NCBI RefSeq assembly: GCF_033170155.1 | Contig: NZ_CP137079.1 | Location: forward strand, 1,984,001-2,048,000 | DNA: 64,000 nt | Reading direction: 5' to 3' | DNA from: Raineyella sp. W15-4 | GTDB taxonomy: Bacteria; Actinomycetota; Actinomycetes; Propionibacteriales; Propionibacteriaceae | Shown here: positions 16,163 through 25,884 of the stretch, piece after piece | Position numbering within the stretch: the stretch's first letter is position 1 | Layout of the letters: every line of letters starts with the position of its first letter | Position numbers and translations under genes: made by a program | The notes under the pieces: generated by a model | Told to the model about the DNA's origin: nothing | The model's input: the letters and a program-made list of their open reading frames with translations, nothing else | Databases searched by the model: none

Positions 16163-18529
16163 ATGGCTGACGTGTGGGTTCAGAACACCCAGAACTGGCT
16201 CAACTCGACATACGGACTCGTCGACGGTTGGGTGTGGATCGAAGAGAACGGGCTGACCGGGTGGGACACCATCTACGGTCTGCGCCGCGGACTGCAACAC
16301 GAACTCGGCATCTCCCCGGTCTCCTCCGGCTTCGGACCGGCAACGACAGCAGCGTTCACCGCCCAGATCGGAACGATCAACGACTCGACCACCTGGCAGA
16401 ACGTGCTGAAACTGGCATCGGGCGCCCTGTGGTGCAAGGGCGAGGACGGCGACTACAACGGATTCGGCGCCGCGACGACGTTCTCTGCGGTCTCCTCGGG
16501 TGTCACCAAGGCCCGATCGGATCTGGGACTTGCCGGTGCGGCGACCATCGACGTGAAGCTGATGGCCTCGCTGCTGTCGATGGACGCCTATACCATCCCG
16601 CCGGGCAGCGGCGGGACCACCGAGATCCGTGAGGTCCAGCAATGGCTGAACGGCACCTACGTGAACCGGCGGGACTTCGCGATCGTGCCGTGCGACGGCC
16701 TGTTCTCCCGCCAGATCCAGACCGCCCTGCTGTACGCGCTGCAGTACGAGTTCGGGATGGCCGACGGCACCGCGAACGGCAACTTCGGCCCCGGCACCCG
16801 CTCCGGCCTGGCCAGCCAGGCCCCGGTCAGCCAGGGCAGCGCCGACAGCGCCCACCGGTTCGTCCACCTCTACCAGGCCGCACTGCGCTTCAACGGCTAC
16901 CATCCGCCCTTCGACGGCACCTTCGGCGCCACCACCGCGACGCCGACCTCCACGTTCCAGGCGTTCATGGAACTGGCCGTCACCGGCGCCGGCGACTACG
17001 GCACCTGGTGTGCGCTACTGGTCTCCTCCGGCGACCCGAACCGGACGGTCTCCGGCTTCGACACCTCCGTCCAACTGACGCCCACGCAGGCTCAGGCGGC
17101 CAGGTCGGCCGGCTACACCCACGTCGGCCGCTACACCGTCGGTGCCGGCAAGTTCATCACCGCCCAAGAGTTGGCAGGCCTCAAGTCGGCCGGCCTGCGG
17201 CTGTTCCCGATCGAGCAGCGGTTCAACAACTCCGACGCCGAGATGACCGAGGCCAACGGGCGCGCCCAGGGCATCGAGGCGCTGGAACGCTGCCGCTGCC
17301 TGGGCCTGCCGGACGGGTCGACGATCTTCTTCGCCGTCGACTACGACCCCACCGGAGACTCCATCAGCGGACCGGTGACGAACTACTTCACCGGCGTCAA
17401 CGCGATCATGGCGTTCCAGCTCGCCGGCCGGTACACCATCGGCGTCTACGGCACCCGCAACGTCTGCCAGACCATCATCGACGCCGGCCTGGCCAGCGCC
17501 GCCTTCGTCGCCGGCATGTCAACCGGCTGGTCGGGCAACATGGGCTTCACCATGCCCGACGCCTGGCACTACAACCAGATCCTCGAAACCAGCGAAACCC
17601 TCGGCGGGACAACCACCGCCCTGGACCACGTCGCCGTCTCCTCCCACGCCGCAGCCATCGACCTGGCGGGGGTGACCCCGCCGCCGATCGAGCACGACGG
17701 CTCTGAGTCGGCAACTGGGTTCAATCATTTCTTCGAATGGATGGTCAGCGCGGAAGCCACCTGCGAACGGGCGCTGAGCGGGTCCCTCGGGGAAGGACTG
17801 GTCACGTCCCTTCCGGACTACATTCTGGGCTGGCTCCGGAAGCCGACTTATTGGGATGCCAGGCCCAAGGCCTTCTTCTGGCAGGCCTACACACCGCAGT
17901 ACGACAGCACCGACGCACAGCGCCTCGCCCGCGCCGCCTGCGAGTCAGCCTTGTCTGGCCTGTCCGACATCCGCACCGAGGTGGACGGCGGGTACCTCGA
18001 TCTCGCCCACATGGCTACCACTACCCTCGGCTACCTGGAACGCGGTCTCGGATCCAACCCGGCCGGGTTCACTTGGGGAGATTTCGGTGGGTGGCCTCTC
18101 GACCTCATCCAACTGTGGGGCAGCTATCTGAACTACGTTGCGGGCGGAGGCACTGCAAATCTCGGCCAGTGGTTGTCGGCCCACCTTGCCGTCGTCAACG
18201 ACAACCAGGGGTTCTCCTATTCCGACCTCGTCGCCGACGCCGACGGATGGCTCCTCGCGAAATCGGTGGGCAGCGGCGCCCGGGCACTGTCCCAAGCGTT
18301 GCGGTATATCAACCAGGTCGACAGCAACGAACGTCTGATCCGGTTCTACAACGAACGGTTCGCGGGTAGCCCCGACAATGTCGTCGCCGCGTTCACCGAC
18401 CTCTCCGAGGGACTGCTCACTGGCCAGCAGCCGTGGGACGCCTCCGAGTTCCCCTTGGAACTCGTTTCTGGTGCTTCACGTGAGCCGAACGCTCAGGAAG
18501 CCGAACCCGAGTTCACACATTGGGGTTAG
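16163..18529 (+). CDS. Peptidoglycan-binding / DUF1906 glycoside-hydrolase-like protein, C-terminus replaced by IS
   Basis: About 788 aa. Residues 1-290 hold repeated peptidoglycan-binding-like modules (VQNTQNWLNSTYG; EIREVQQWLNGTYV with NFGPGTRSGL). A glycoside-hydrolase-like DUF1906 domain follows at about 296-510 (SGFDTSVQLTPTQA, VGRYTV, FFAVDYDPTGD, GVYGTRNVCQ). The remaining 280 residues match nothing I recognise. No signal peptide is visible, which is odd for a wall-active enzyme. Start 16163 follows GGATGGTGG; GTG 16136 is possible. The last eight codons (PEFTHWG, stop) come from the IS end. The original tail is found at 20295-20342 and would read VCARELATFLANPHR. Confidence 0.8.
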   Translation: MADVWVQNTQNWLNSTYGLVDGWVWIEENGLTGWDTIYGLRRGLQHELGISPVSSGFGPATTAAFTAQIGTINDSTTWQNVLKLASGALWCKGEDGDYNGFGAATTFSAVSSGVTKARSDLGLAGAATIDVKLMASLLSMDAYTIPPGSGGTTEIREVQQWLNGTYVNRRDFAIVPCDGLFSRQIQTALLYALQYEFGMADGTANGNFGPGTRSGLASQAPVSQGSADSAHRFVHLYQAALRFNGYHPPFDGTFGATTATPTSTFQAFMELAVTGAGDYGTWCALLVSSGDPNRTVSGFDTSVQLTPTQAQAARSAGYTHVGRYTVGAGKFITAQELAGLKSAGLRLFPIEQRFNNSDAEMTEANGRAQGIEALERCRCLGLPDGSTIFFAVDYDPTGDSISGPVTNYFTGVNAIMAFQLAGRYTIGVYGTRNVCQTIIDAGLASAAFVAGMSTGWSGNMGFTMPDAWHYNQILETSETLGGTTTALDHVAVSSHAAAIDLAGVTPPPIEHDGSESATGFNHFFEWMVSAEATCERALSGSLGEGLVTSLPDYILGWLRKPTYWDARPKAFFWQAYTPQYDSTDAQRLARAACESALSGLSDIRTEVDGGYLDLAHMATTTLGYLERGLGSNPAGFTWGDFGGWPLDLIQLWGSYLNYVAGGGTANLGQWLSAHLAVVNDNQGFSYSDLVADADGWLLAKSVGSGARALSQALRYINQVDSNERLIRFYNERFAGSPDNVVAAFTDLSEGLLTGQQPWDASEFPLELVSGASREPNAQEAEPEFTHWG
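18446..18505. repeat. Left copy of 59-60-bp direct repeat flanking IS copy B
   Basis: Sixty bases are identical to 20235-20294 and directly abut the IS end at 18506. The segment is coding in the DUF1906 gene (EFPLELVSGASREPNAQEAE). Bases on both outer sides differ between the copies. It is the target duplication of the IS1634-type element. One base may belong to the IS terminus, giving 59 or 60 bp. Confidence 0.88.
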
Positions 18530-20234
18530 TGACCCCTGATTTTGTCGAGAATGGCTTGGACGTGGTCGGGGATCTCGGGCTCCAGGGTGAGGTGCTGGCC
18601 GTTGATCGTGACGGTCGCTGACCGGATCGGGCGCAGGGTCTGGACGAGTTTGCGGATGGTGACCCCGGACGCCTGTTGGAGGTGACGGCTGATCGCCAGC
18701 GCGGCGAACACGATGGTCAGGTGGGCCTCGATCGTGTCCCGGGTCTGGACGAACACCGGGCGGGCCCGCAGATCTGACTTGGTCAACCGGAACGACGCCT
18801 CGACCTGCCACAGGTCGTGGTAGGCCGTGATGACGGCCTGGCCGTCCATCGTGGCGACCGGCAGGTTCGTCACGTAGCCCTTCAGGCCGGCGAGCCGGCG
18901 GGCCCGGTCGATGGTGTCCTGGTTCAGCTGCTTGTCGGCACCGGCGACCTTCAGGAACCGGGCCCGCGAGACAGGCGCCTTGCCGGCGGCGATCTTCTCC
19001 GCCCGGGCGATCTGGGCATCGATCGCCTTGTCGTCACGCTTACGGCGCTTGAACGAGTACTGGTAGACGATCCGGCGTTCCCTGGCCGCCGACCCGGTCC
19101 CCATCACCCGACTCGATTCGAGGATCTGCCCGTCGGCGAACCAGTCTCCGTGACGTTCGAAGTGGTCGGCCAGGTCATAGGGCGCCTTCGTCAGCCGGGA
19201 GCCGACGATGAACGAGTACCCGGCGTCCTCCAGGGCGTTCAGGTTGCCCGCCGACAACATCCCGGCATCGGCGACCACCACGAGCTCGGCCAGTCCGTGA
19301 CGGTCCCGGAAGGCCTTCAGGACCGGGATCAGGGTCTTGGTCTCCCCGATGCTGCCGTCGAACAGGTGGACCTCGAGCGGGAACCCGGACGGGTCGACCA
19401 GCAGCCCGACCTGAACCTGCGGATCGACCCTGTGCTCCTTGCTCATCCCGACCCGACGCAGGTCGTCCTCGTTGTCGTTCTCGAAGTGGAGGGTCGTGAC
19501 GTCGTAGAGGATCAGGCCACCGGTGCCCTTGACGGCAGCCGAGTAGGCGGCGCAAGCGCGCGCCAGGCGGTCGCGGTAGTCGCGTTCCTTGACCCGGCGC
19601 AGGCACCGGTAGAGCGTGTTCAACGCCGGCGCCGCGACACCGATGTCGTCCAACACGCGCAGCGTGTCGCGTTTCGAGGTCGGCTCGATGATCCGCGCGC
19701 ACACCAACGCCCGGAACGTGTCGTCCGCCAAGGCCTCGAACCCGAGCCGGCCATAGGCCTCGACCAGTAGATCCCACAACAGCAGTGAGGCCGTCCCCGA
19801 GACCCGCCCGCCGGCGGCCGTCTGGCGGGGCCGCCCACCGGTCGGTTCGACCGACAGCGTGTCGGCGGGACGGGTCCAGTCGGCAACATCGCCCAGCCGC
19901 GCCCCAGCCTGTTCGACCGGCCCCAGGTCCAGCATGTCCTGACCATCGGGGACCAGCCGTTCGCGGGCCGCGGCCATCAACAACCCCAACTCGGCGTCGG
20001 TATGCGCCGAACCGACGTGATCGACCGCGACGACCTGGCGGCCCTCACGCGTGACGATCTGAACCGCGACGGCTCCCGACGCGGTCCGGACCTTCCGTAC
20101 GAACCGGGACCCCACCCGGGCAGACTACCGGCCCCCAAGGAGTTCTTAGTAACCCCTTTCACCACCCCGGACGGGAGAATCACCTAGCCAGACAAGCATT
20201 CACTGCCGAATCGACACGAGATGAGTGAACTCGG
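18506..20234. mobile_element. IS1634-family insertion sequence (copy B, about 1729 bp) with long target duplication
   Basis: Terminal inverted repeat cccgagttcac (18506-18516) pairs with gtgaactcggg (20225-20235), with 14 of 15 bases matching if extended inward. One transposase gene on the minus strand fills the element. The flanks carry a 59-60-bp direct repeat. Long and variable duplications are known for IS1634 of Mycoplasma; most relatives, including copy A here, make about 5 bp. The insertion lies within the 3' end of the DUF1906 gene. Confidence 0.88.
18526..20115 (-). CDS. IS1634-family DDE transposase (copy B)
   Basis: This 529-aa protein is homologous along its length to the transposase of copy A (shared RIIEPTSK, KEHRVDPQV-like, ELVVVADAGMLS, VEASFRLTKSDL) but has diverged. 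It has an extra segment near residues 75-95. The GTG at 20115 begins GSRFVRKVRTASGAVAVQIV, matching the start of copy A. It looks intact. Its stop (TAA, 18526-18528) overlaps the new stop of the DUF1906 gene on the opposite strand. Confidence 0.9.
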   Translation of the reverse strand: MGSRFVRKVRTASGAVAVQIVTREGRQVVAVDHVGSAHTDAELGLLMAAARERLVPDGQDMLDLGPVEQAGARLGDVADWTRPADTLSVEPTGGRPRQTAAGGRVSGTASLLLWDLLVEAYGRLGFEALADDTFRALVCARIIEPTSKRDTLRVLDDIGVAAPALNTLYRCLRRVKERDYRDRLARACAAYSAAVKGTGGLILYDVTTLHFENDNEDDLRRVGMSKEHRVDPQVQVGLLVDPSGFPLEVHLFDGSIGETKTLIPVLKAFRDRHGLAELVVVADAGMLSAGNLNALEDAGYSFIVGSRLTKAPYDLADHFERHGDWFADGQILESSRVMGTGSAARERRIVYQYSFKRRKRDDKAIDAQIARAEKIAAGKAPVSRARFLKVAGADKQLNQDTIDRARRLAGLKGYVTNLPVATMDGQAVITAYHDLWQVEASFRLTKSDLRARPVFVQTRDTIEAHLTIVFAALAISRHLQQASGVTIRKLVQTLRPIRSATVTINGQHLTLEPEIPDHVQAILDKIRGH

Positions 20235-20342
20235 GAGTTCCCCTTGGAACTCGTTTCTGGTGCTTCACGTGAGCCGAACGCTCAGGAAGCCGAAGTCTGC
20301 GCAAGGGAACTCGCCACCTTCCTCGCCAATCCGCATCGTTGA
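20235..20342 (+). pseudogene. Displaced 3' end of the DUF1906 gene (includes right repeat copy)
   Basis: Positions 20235-20294 are the right copy of the direct repeat. Reading in the same frame, 20295-20342 continues VCARELATFLANPHR and a TGA. Joining the left copy directly to this segment restores what must have been the native C-terminus. The fragment has no start of its own. Confidence 0.82.
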
Positions 20343-20363
20343 CCGGCGTGCTTACAGATCGGC

Positions 20364-21065
20364 TCACCGGGGGCAGTCGAAGGTCCCGGTGGGCGATCTG
20401 TACGGGCCGTGTGGGGGAAGATCGTCGTAGTTCTCCCCGTTGACTGTGAGGTGGGCTGTCCTGCGATCCCAGCGCAGCGACCAGTTGCGATGCCTGAACG
20501 GGTCGATACTGCCCGGCATACTCCAGCCGTAACCGGTCTCGCGCACCACGATCGAGCCGGGCAACGCCAGATAGAACAGCCCGTCCGACCCGTACTCGGC
20601 ATCCTGGGTGACCGATACCACGACTCGACATCCACCGGCGCTGGCCGGGTTCAGCATGTGGTAGTGCTCATTGAGGAGAAACAGGCCCGTCATCACCGTG
20701 TAAAGACCGCCGAGAAGGACGACAACCGTCGCCATGAGCACCGCCGCGACCCTCCGCATCACGATCAGGAACCGCCGCAGGCGACCACTCCTCGGCGTGC
20801 GTGGCGTCCGCCTCCGAAGGCTGCACGACCAGCACACAAGGACCAGCACATAGAGCGCCACCGCCACCAGCCGAGCCTGCACCAGCAGCGGGCCGACATG
20901 AAACAGGAAGCCATACGCCACGGCCCCCGTGTACTCGGCGGCAACGAGGAGCGCGACCCACACCCAGCCGGCCCACCACAGGACAGGATGCCACACCGAA
21001 CGCGACCACCCCGGCCAGCGCCGACGTGTCACCTTGGCCGAATCTTCCTGCGGCTCGACCCCCAT
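20364..21065 (-). CDS. Hypothetical membrane protein with C-terminal GTFDCPR domain
   Basis: About 233 aa and not recognised. It has a hydrophilic N-terminus and then about four TM helices (HPVLWWAGWVWVALLVAAEY; the TGAVAYGFLFHVGP region; LVAVALYVLVLVCW; VLMATVVVLLGGLYTVMTGL). An extracytoplasmic C-terminal domain of about 95 aa follows, with two Cys (GGCRVVV and the final FDCPR) that could pair. A truncated paralogue of the last 38 residues lies 290 bp away (21353-21478), so this was once a tandem pair. The function is unknown. Confidence 0.6.
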   Translation of the reverse strand: MGVEPQEDSAKVTRRRWPGWSRSVWHPVLWWAGWVWVALLVAAEYTGAVAYGFLFHVGPLLVQARLVAVALYVLVLVCWSCSLRRRTPRTPRSGRLRRFLIVMRRVAAVLMATVVVLLGGLYTVMTGLFLLNEHYHMLNPASAGGCRVVVSVTQDAEYGSDGLFYLALPGSIVVRETGYGWSMPGSIDPFRHRNWSLRWDRRTAHLTVNGENYDDLPPHGPYRSPTGTFDCPR

Positions 21066-21352
21066 GGACCCGATCGTACGAGGCCCGTCAGCAGGTCAGG
21101 CTGTCGCAGACAGCCTCGTCGTGCTCCACGGCCTGCCGGTAGGCCTCGACCGCATCGTTGGGGCGCAGCCGGACGGGCAGACCACCGGCGAGTCGCTGCG
21201 GACAGTCAGCGGTATGCACCCACCGGGCACCACCCGACGGCCAGTATGTCGCCGCGACGAGCACACCACATGGCGCGGATGCTGAAACCTGCGCACGGGT
21301 CTACGCCGACTTCCTCACCCTCCCCACTCGCTGACGAGCAGCGTCCGACCGC

Positions 21353-21478
21353 TCACCGCGGACAGTCGAAGGTTCCGGTGGGCGGTCCGTACGAGCCATC
21401 TGAGGGGAGACTGTCGTAGTCCGCCCCGTTGACCGTCAGATAGCCGACCCTTCCCTCCCACCGCAAGGACCACTGGAC
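21353..21478 (-). pseudogene. Truncated paralogue of the GTFDCPR membrane protein
   Basis: The C-terminal 40 residues (QWSLRWEGRVGYLTVNGADY, then a segment ending GTFDCPR and a stop) match the end of the gene at 20364-21065 with about two thirds identity by eye. Similarity stops at about 21478, where an IS3-type end begins (gacgtttttcggacact). The upstream part of this copy was therefore removed by the insertion or a later deletion. The sequences 3' of both stops are also similar, supporting a duplicated unit. Confidence 0.7.
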
Positions 21479-21507
21479 TGCGTGACGTTTTTCGGACACT
21501 GGAGAAA

Positions 21508-21795
21508 ATGACCGGTTACGAGAATCAGGTAGGATCACATCATGACGGCCTCGAATACAGTGATGACTTCAAGGAGCAGGTCGTCCTTGAAGTCATCGAG
21601 AAGGACCACACCATCGCCGCGGTTGCCGAATCGTACGGACTTGTCGCTCAAACCGTCGGGAACTGGGTCAAGAAATACCGGCAGGACCACCCCGAACCCG
21701 GTACCGAGACTGCCAGCAAAGAAGAACTTGCCGAGATCGCGCGGTTGAAGAAGGAAATCCACGAAGCCCGTCTGGAGAATGAGTTCCTAAAAAAC
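21508..21795 (+). pseudogene. IS3-family orfA (helix-turn-helix transposase subunit), truncated remnant
   Basis: ATG 21508 with GGAG upstream encodes an IS3/IS911-type OrfA: YSDDFKEQVVLEVIEKDHTI, then an HTH (AAVAESYGLVAQTVGNWVKK) and a leucine-zipper-like region ending ARLENEFLKN. The family normally continues KAAAFFA-like and then frameshifts into orfB. Here the match ends at an A6 run (ctaaaaaac), and the rest to 21909 is unrelated low-complexity. No orfB follows. The upstream end motif is at about 21484-21500. Confidence 0.75.
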
Positions 21796-21977
21796 TTGGG
21801 GCGTCGGGGACGGCGATGGAGCCGTGAAAAGGGGGGCGGGCCTGTCCGGTGTGGCTGGTGGTCGGGTTCTCGGGTGGCTAGGTCTGGTGGTTGGGCCGGC
21901 GTGGGGTGATGCTGGTGGCGTGTGTCCCGGCTGATCCCGTTCCGCTTTATGCTCCTTGACACTGCCGACAGATCCCG

Positions 21978-22808
21978 TCACCATGACACGTCTCCACAAT
22001 TCACCGGGGCCGTGGCACCGACCTGAACACGCTGCTCCTGTGGGTCACGCGACGCACTGGTTGGGGCTGATGGGGCATTGGCAGCAAGGAAGCAGGCGTT
22101 GCGGAATCGGAATTTTCTGGGGGCCCCGGGGACGTCGCGCGTCCAGACAGCGACGATAGCCGGACGCCGAAGTTCGTCAACGATCGTGGTGGCATCACCA
22201 GCCAGCGCATCGACCGAAATCACACTCTCCGCGCCGATGGATGCCGTCCTGGAGTGTCCCGGGGACACCGGATCGGCTTGACCAAGGGCAAAGCTGTAGA
22301 GGCTGGCCTCGCCGATGAGTTGCCAACAATGGCTACCGGCCAAGCGGTTCCTGCTGCCAGTCTGCCCGACAGACCGACAGACTTCCGAATCCTGTGGATA
22401 CCCGGCCACGTAGGTGTAGGACACAGAAGCAGCAGCCGGGTTCGACTCGAATGTCCCGTTCGCCACCATGACCGACCCTGAAACTGGAATTTCTACATGA
22501 ACCAAGTCGGATGAATATTGACGAGAAGATGCCACTCTGGGTTGCCCAAGCCAAAGCTGACTGTCAATCTTTGCTTCCAAGCCGCCGTCCGTCACCAGCG
22601 TTCCAGCCAGAACGAAGTCGGGTGGACCGTCGCTAGGTTTGCCGACCGAAATCTCGGAGGGCCCAGGGCTACTTGATGAGGAGGTCGAAGCAGGGCAGCC
22701 GCGGAACGGGTCACATGGGAACGTCATCTTCGAGCAGGCCGATATTGCTAAACAGGACGCCAGCACAAGCGAGGCCACCACAACGAAGAGCGATCTACGC
22801 CAAGGCAT
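21978..22808 (-). CDS. Putative lipoprotein of unknown function
   Basis: About 276 aa. The start at 22808 (MPWRRSLFVVVASLVLASCL) gives a basic head, hydrophobic core and lipobox ISAC, so the mature protein would be lipid-anchored at the Cys. A Ser/Pro-rich linker (STSSSSSPGPSE) follows, then a domain of about 200 residues with several Cys. No family is recognised. A weak GGAAG site lies about 10 nt upstream. It sits next to an IS3 remnant in the accessory region. Confidence 0.6.
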   Translation of the reverse strand: MPWRRSLFVVVASLVLASCLAISACSKMTFPCDPFRGCPASTSSSSSPGPSEISVGKPSDGPPDFVLAGTLVTDGGLEAKIDSQLWLGQPRVASSRQYSSDLVHVEIPVSGSVMVANGTFESNPAAASVSYTYVAGYPQDSEVCRSVGQTGSRNRLAGSHCWQLIGEASLYSFALGQADPVSPGHSRTASIGAESVISVDALAGDATTIVDELRRPAIVAVWTRDVPGAPRKFRFRNACFLAANAPSAPTSASRDPQEQRVQVGATAPVNCGDVSW

Positions 22809-23336
22809 GATCGCATTCTTCCATGTGGCAGGGCTATGGCGTCCTCCTACGTCCCGACCTGATGACACATGGAGATGCGCGATCCACACCGTCACCGGGG
22901 CGTTCGGCCCGTCTCAGCTCAGTGACCAGTCCCCGGTCCGGAACGGGTCAACATACCCCCGCGTCGACCAATGGCCGCCAGTATCGCGGAGGACCGGTGA
23001 CCCCGGCCCCGGGGCAGCGACAGGAGGTCACCCGAGATCCCTCGATGGCTCGGATCGGGATGGGCATCGGAAGTGTCAGCTTGTTCTGGATCACCTTGAG
23101 GACGCCGCTCCCGAGCATGCTTGTGTCACCGCCGGAGTCCTCAACACTGCTCGCCAGCTGGCGAGTCTCTGCCGGCGTCGCCGCGTTCGGCACCATCGTG
23201 GGCGCAGCCGGCCGACGCCGCTATGTCTGTCCCGAGCAGCCACCGACGCTTCACGGAATCTTCACGATCGCTCCCGCCGGGGCTCCACATCGACGCGATG
23301 GAGTGGAGTCATCAGCACCGAACAGGAGGATCCATC
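22809..23336. other. Intergenic stretch without a supported gene
   Basis: About 530 bp between the divergent lipoprotein and DUF2202 genes. A rightward frame beginning MARIGMGIGSVSLFWITLRT at about 23045 has a hydrophobic look but no ribosome site, and it runs on through the DUF2202 start. It is not called. The region presumably carries both promoters. Confidence 0.45.
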
Positions 23337-23981
23337 ATGACCTCGAACCGCCTCATCGCCGGCATCGTCGCCGCAGCCCTCGGCCTGGGCCTCGCCGGTC
23401 CGGCCCTCGGCCTGGCCGTCGCCGCCCCGCCGACCGGCCGCCCGGGGGCCCAGGCCACTGCGTCCGCGCTCCCGACCTCACCACTGTCCGCCGCCGAGAA
23501 GGCCACCCTGCTGCGGATGGCCGACGAGGAACGGATGGCCCGTGACCTCTACACCACGATCGCCGAGAAGTACCCCGATGCCACCCAGTTCAGCCGGGTG
23601 GCGGCCAGTGAGCAGCAGCACTACGACCGGGTGCTGACGCTGCTCGACCGCTACGCCCTCACCGTGCCGTCTACGGTGGCCGGGACGTACGACAACGCCG
23701 AGGTGCAGCAGCTCTACGACGGCTGGCTGGCCCGGGCCCAGCAGTCGCGCGATGAGGCCTACCGGGCGGCCGTCGCGCTCGAGCAGGCCGATGTGAAGGA
23801 CCTCCAGGCAGCCATCGACGAGTCCGACAACGCCGATCTCGACCAGGTGTACGGCCGGCTGCTGGCCGCCTCCCAGCAGCACGAGAAGGCCTTCACCACC
23901 GGATCCGTCGGAGCCGTCGGCACGGGCCGTGGACAGGCGAAGGGTCAGGGCCTGCGTGACGGCAGCTGCCTGCAGGACTGA
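23337..23981 (+). CDS. DUF2202 domain secreted protein (ferritin-like)
   Basis: This 214-aa protein has a signal peptide (MTSNRLIAGIVAAALGLGLA, cleavage near AVAA). An all-helical DUF2202 domain follows, with the E-x-x-x-A-x-D-LY and EQQHYDRV motifs typical of this ferritin-like family (ADEERMARDLY; ASEQQHYDRVLTLLDRY). The acidic and His residues could bind metal; the biological role is not known. The start is firm: AGGAGGA lies 6 nt before ATG 23337. It is convergent with the sensor kinase gene downstream. Confidence 0.88.
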   Translation: MTSNRLIAGIVAAALGLGLAGPALGLAVAAPPTGRPGAQATASALPTSPLSAAEKATLLRMADEERMARDLYTTIAEKYPDATQFSRVAASEQQHYDRVLTLLDRYALTVPSTVAGTYDNAEVQQLYDGWLARAQQSRDEAYRAAVALEQADVKDLQAAIDESDNADLDQVYGRLLAASQQHEKAFTTGSVGAVGTGRGQAKGQGLRDGSCLQD

Positions 23982-24027
23982 CCACCCCACCACTGCGTCC
24001 ATCCCCGTCGGCTCCCCCGCCCGCGAG

Positions 24028-25142
24028 TCAGGCCTTCGGCAGCACCAGCCGGAAGGTCGCTCCGCCGCCGGGTCCGGGGGAGACGGCGGTCAGTTCACCG
24101 CCGTGCGCCCGGGCGATGCTGCGGGCGATCGTCAGGCCGATGCCGGAGCCGGTCCCCGAGCGAAGACCAGAGGCCGGATCCGGCACCCGGTAGAACCGCT
24201 CGAACACCCGCGGCAGATCCCCTGCCGCGATCCCCCGTCCGGTGTCGGCGACGGTAGCCTCCGCGGTGCCGCCGTCGCTCGTCACCCCGACGGTCACCCG
24301 GTCGCCGGCCGAGCAGGCCCGCAACGCGTTGCCGAGCAGATTGGTCAGCACCTGACGGATCCGGTCCGCGTCGGCCACCACCGGCACCGGGGGGCCGGGC
24401 ATCAGCTCGAGCGTCACCCCGGCGGCGGCGTACTGGGCCCGCAGCCGGTCGGTCTCCTCACCGACCAGGACCGTCAGGTCCAGCGGTGCCGGCGCCAGCG
24501 ACAGCCTGCCCTCCTCGGCCCGGGACAGCGCGGACAGATCCTCGGCCAGCCGACGCAGCACCCGGGTCTCCTCCGACAGCGCGGCGAGCCGCTCCGGCGT
24601 GGCGGCGAAGATGCCGTCGATCATCGCCTCGACGTTGCCGTCGATGACGGTCAGCGGCGTCCGCATCTCGTGGGCCACCTCGCCGATCAGCCGCACCCGA
24701 CGGGTCTCCGACTCCTGCAACGCCGCGCCGAGGGCGTTGATGTCCTCGGCGAGCGCGGCGAGCTCCACCTCATCGGGGATGTCCACTCGGGTGTCGTAGT
24801 CGCCACCGGCCAGTGCCCGGGTGGCGGTCCGGACCCGGTCGAGCGGGCGCAACAGTCGATGCACCATCAGCCAGGCCAGCAGCGCCGCCACGACGAGCGC
24901 CGCCAGCAGGCCGACGAGCAGCGCCTGGTTGATCGCCGCATCGAACGCCTCCAACAGCACCCGACCCCGGCCGGTGCCCGGACCGGCCCCCGTCGGACCG
25001 AGACCGCCCGCCGCACCGGTCCGCCGGGCGAAGTCGGCCGGCGCGAGCAGCCGCACCAACCCGAAGGCGACACCCGCCCCGACCAACGCCACGGCAAGGT
25101 GGGAGAGCAGCAGGCGGGTGCTCAGCCGACCGACCGTACGCT

Positions 25143-25146
<4 letters not shown>
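24028..25146 (-). CDS. Sensor histidine kinase (EnvZ/BaeS-like)
   Basis: This 372-aa protein has TM helices at about 12-34 and 74-96 enclosing a short Gly-rich extracytoplasmic loop. A HAMP domain (RLLRPLDRVRTATRALAGGD) follows, then a HisKA domain with phospho-acceptor His159 in AHEMRTPL and an HATPase domain (NLLGNALRAC, DTGRGI, GSGIGLTIA). The start at 25146 overlaps the regulator stop by 4 bp. The signal is unknown; the tiny sensor loop suggests a membrane or intramembrane stimulus. Confidence 0.92.
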
Positions 25147-25838
<692 letters not shown>

Positions 25839-25884
25839 TCCCGCGGCCCCCTCCGTCCAGGCCAGTATCCCAGCCGGGGACGCC

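Noticed and set aside
2092-20234. Composite transposon bounded by the two IS1634-type elements
   Set aside because: The two elements have different terminal repeats and diverged transposases, and each has its own target duplication (5 bp and 59-60 bp). They inserted independently, and conserved his genes lie between them.
23045-23336. Possible small hydrophobic protein MARIGMGIGSVSLFWITLRT...
   Set aside because: It has no ribosome site and no stop before the DUF2202 start, and the rest of the frame is shadow-like.
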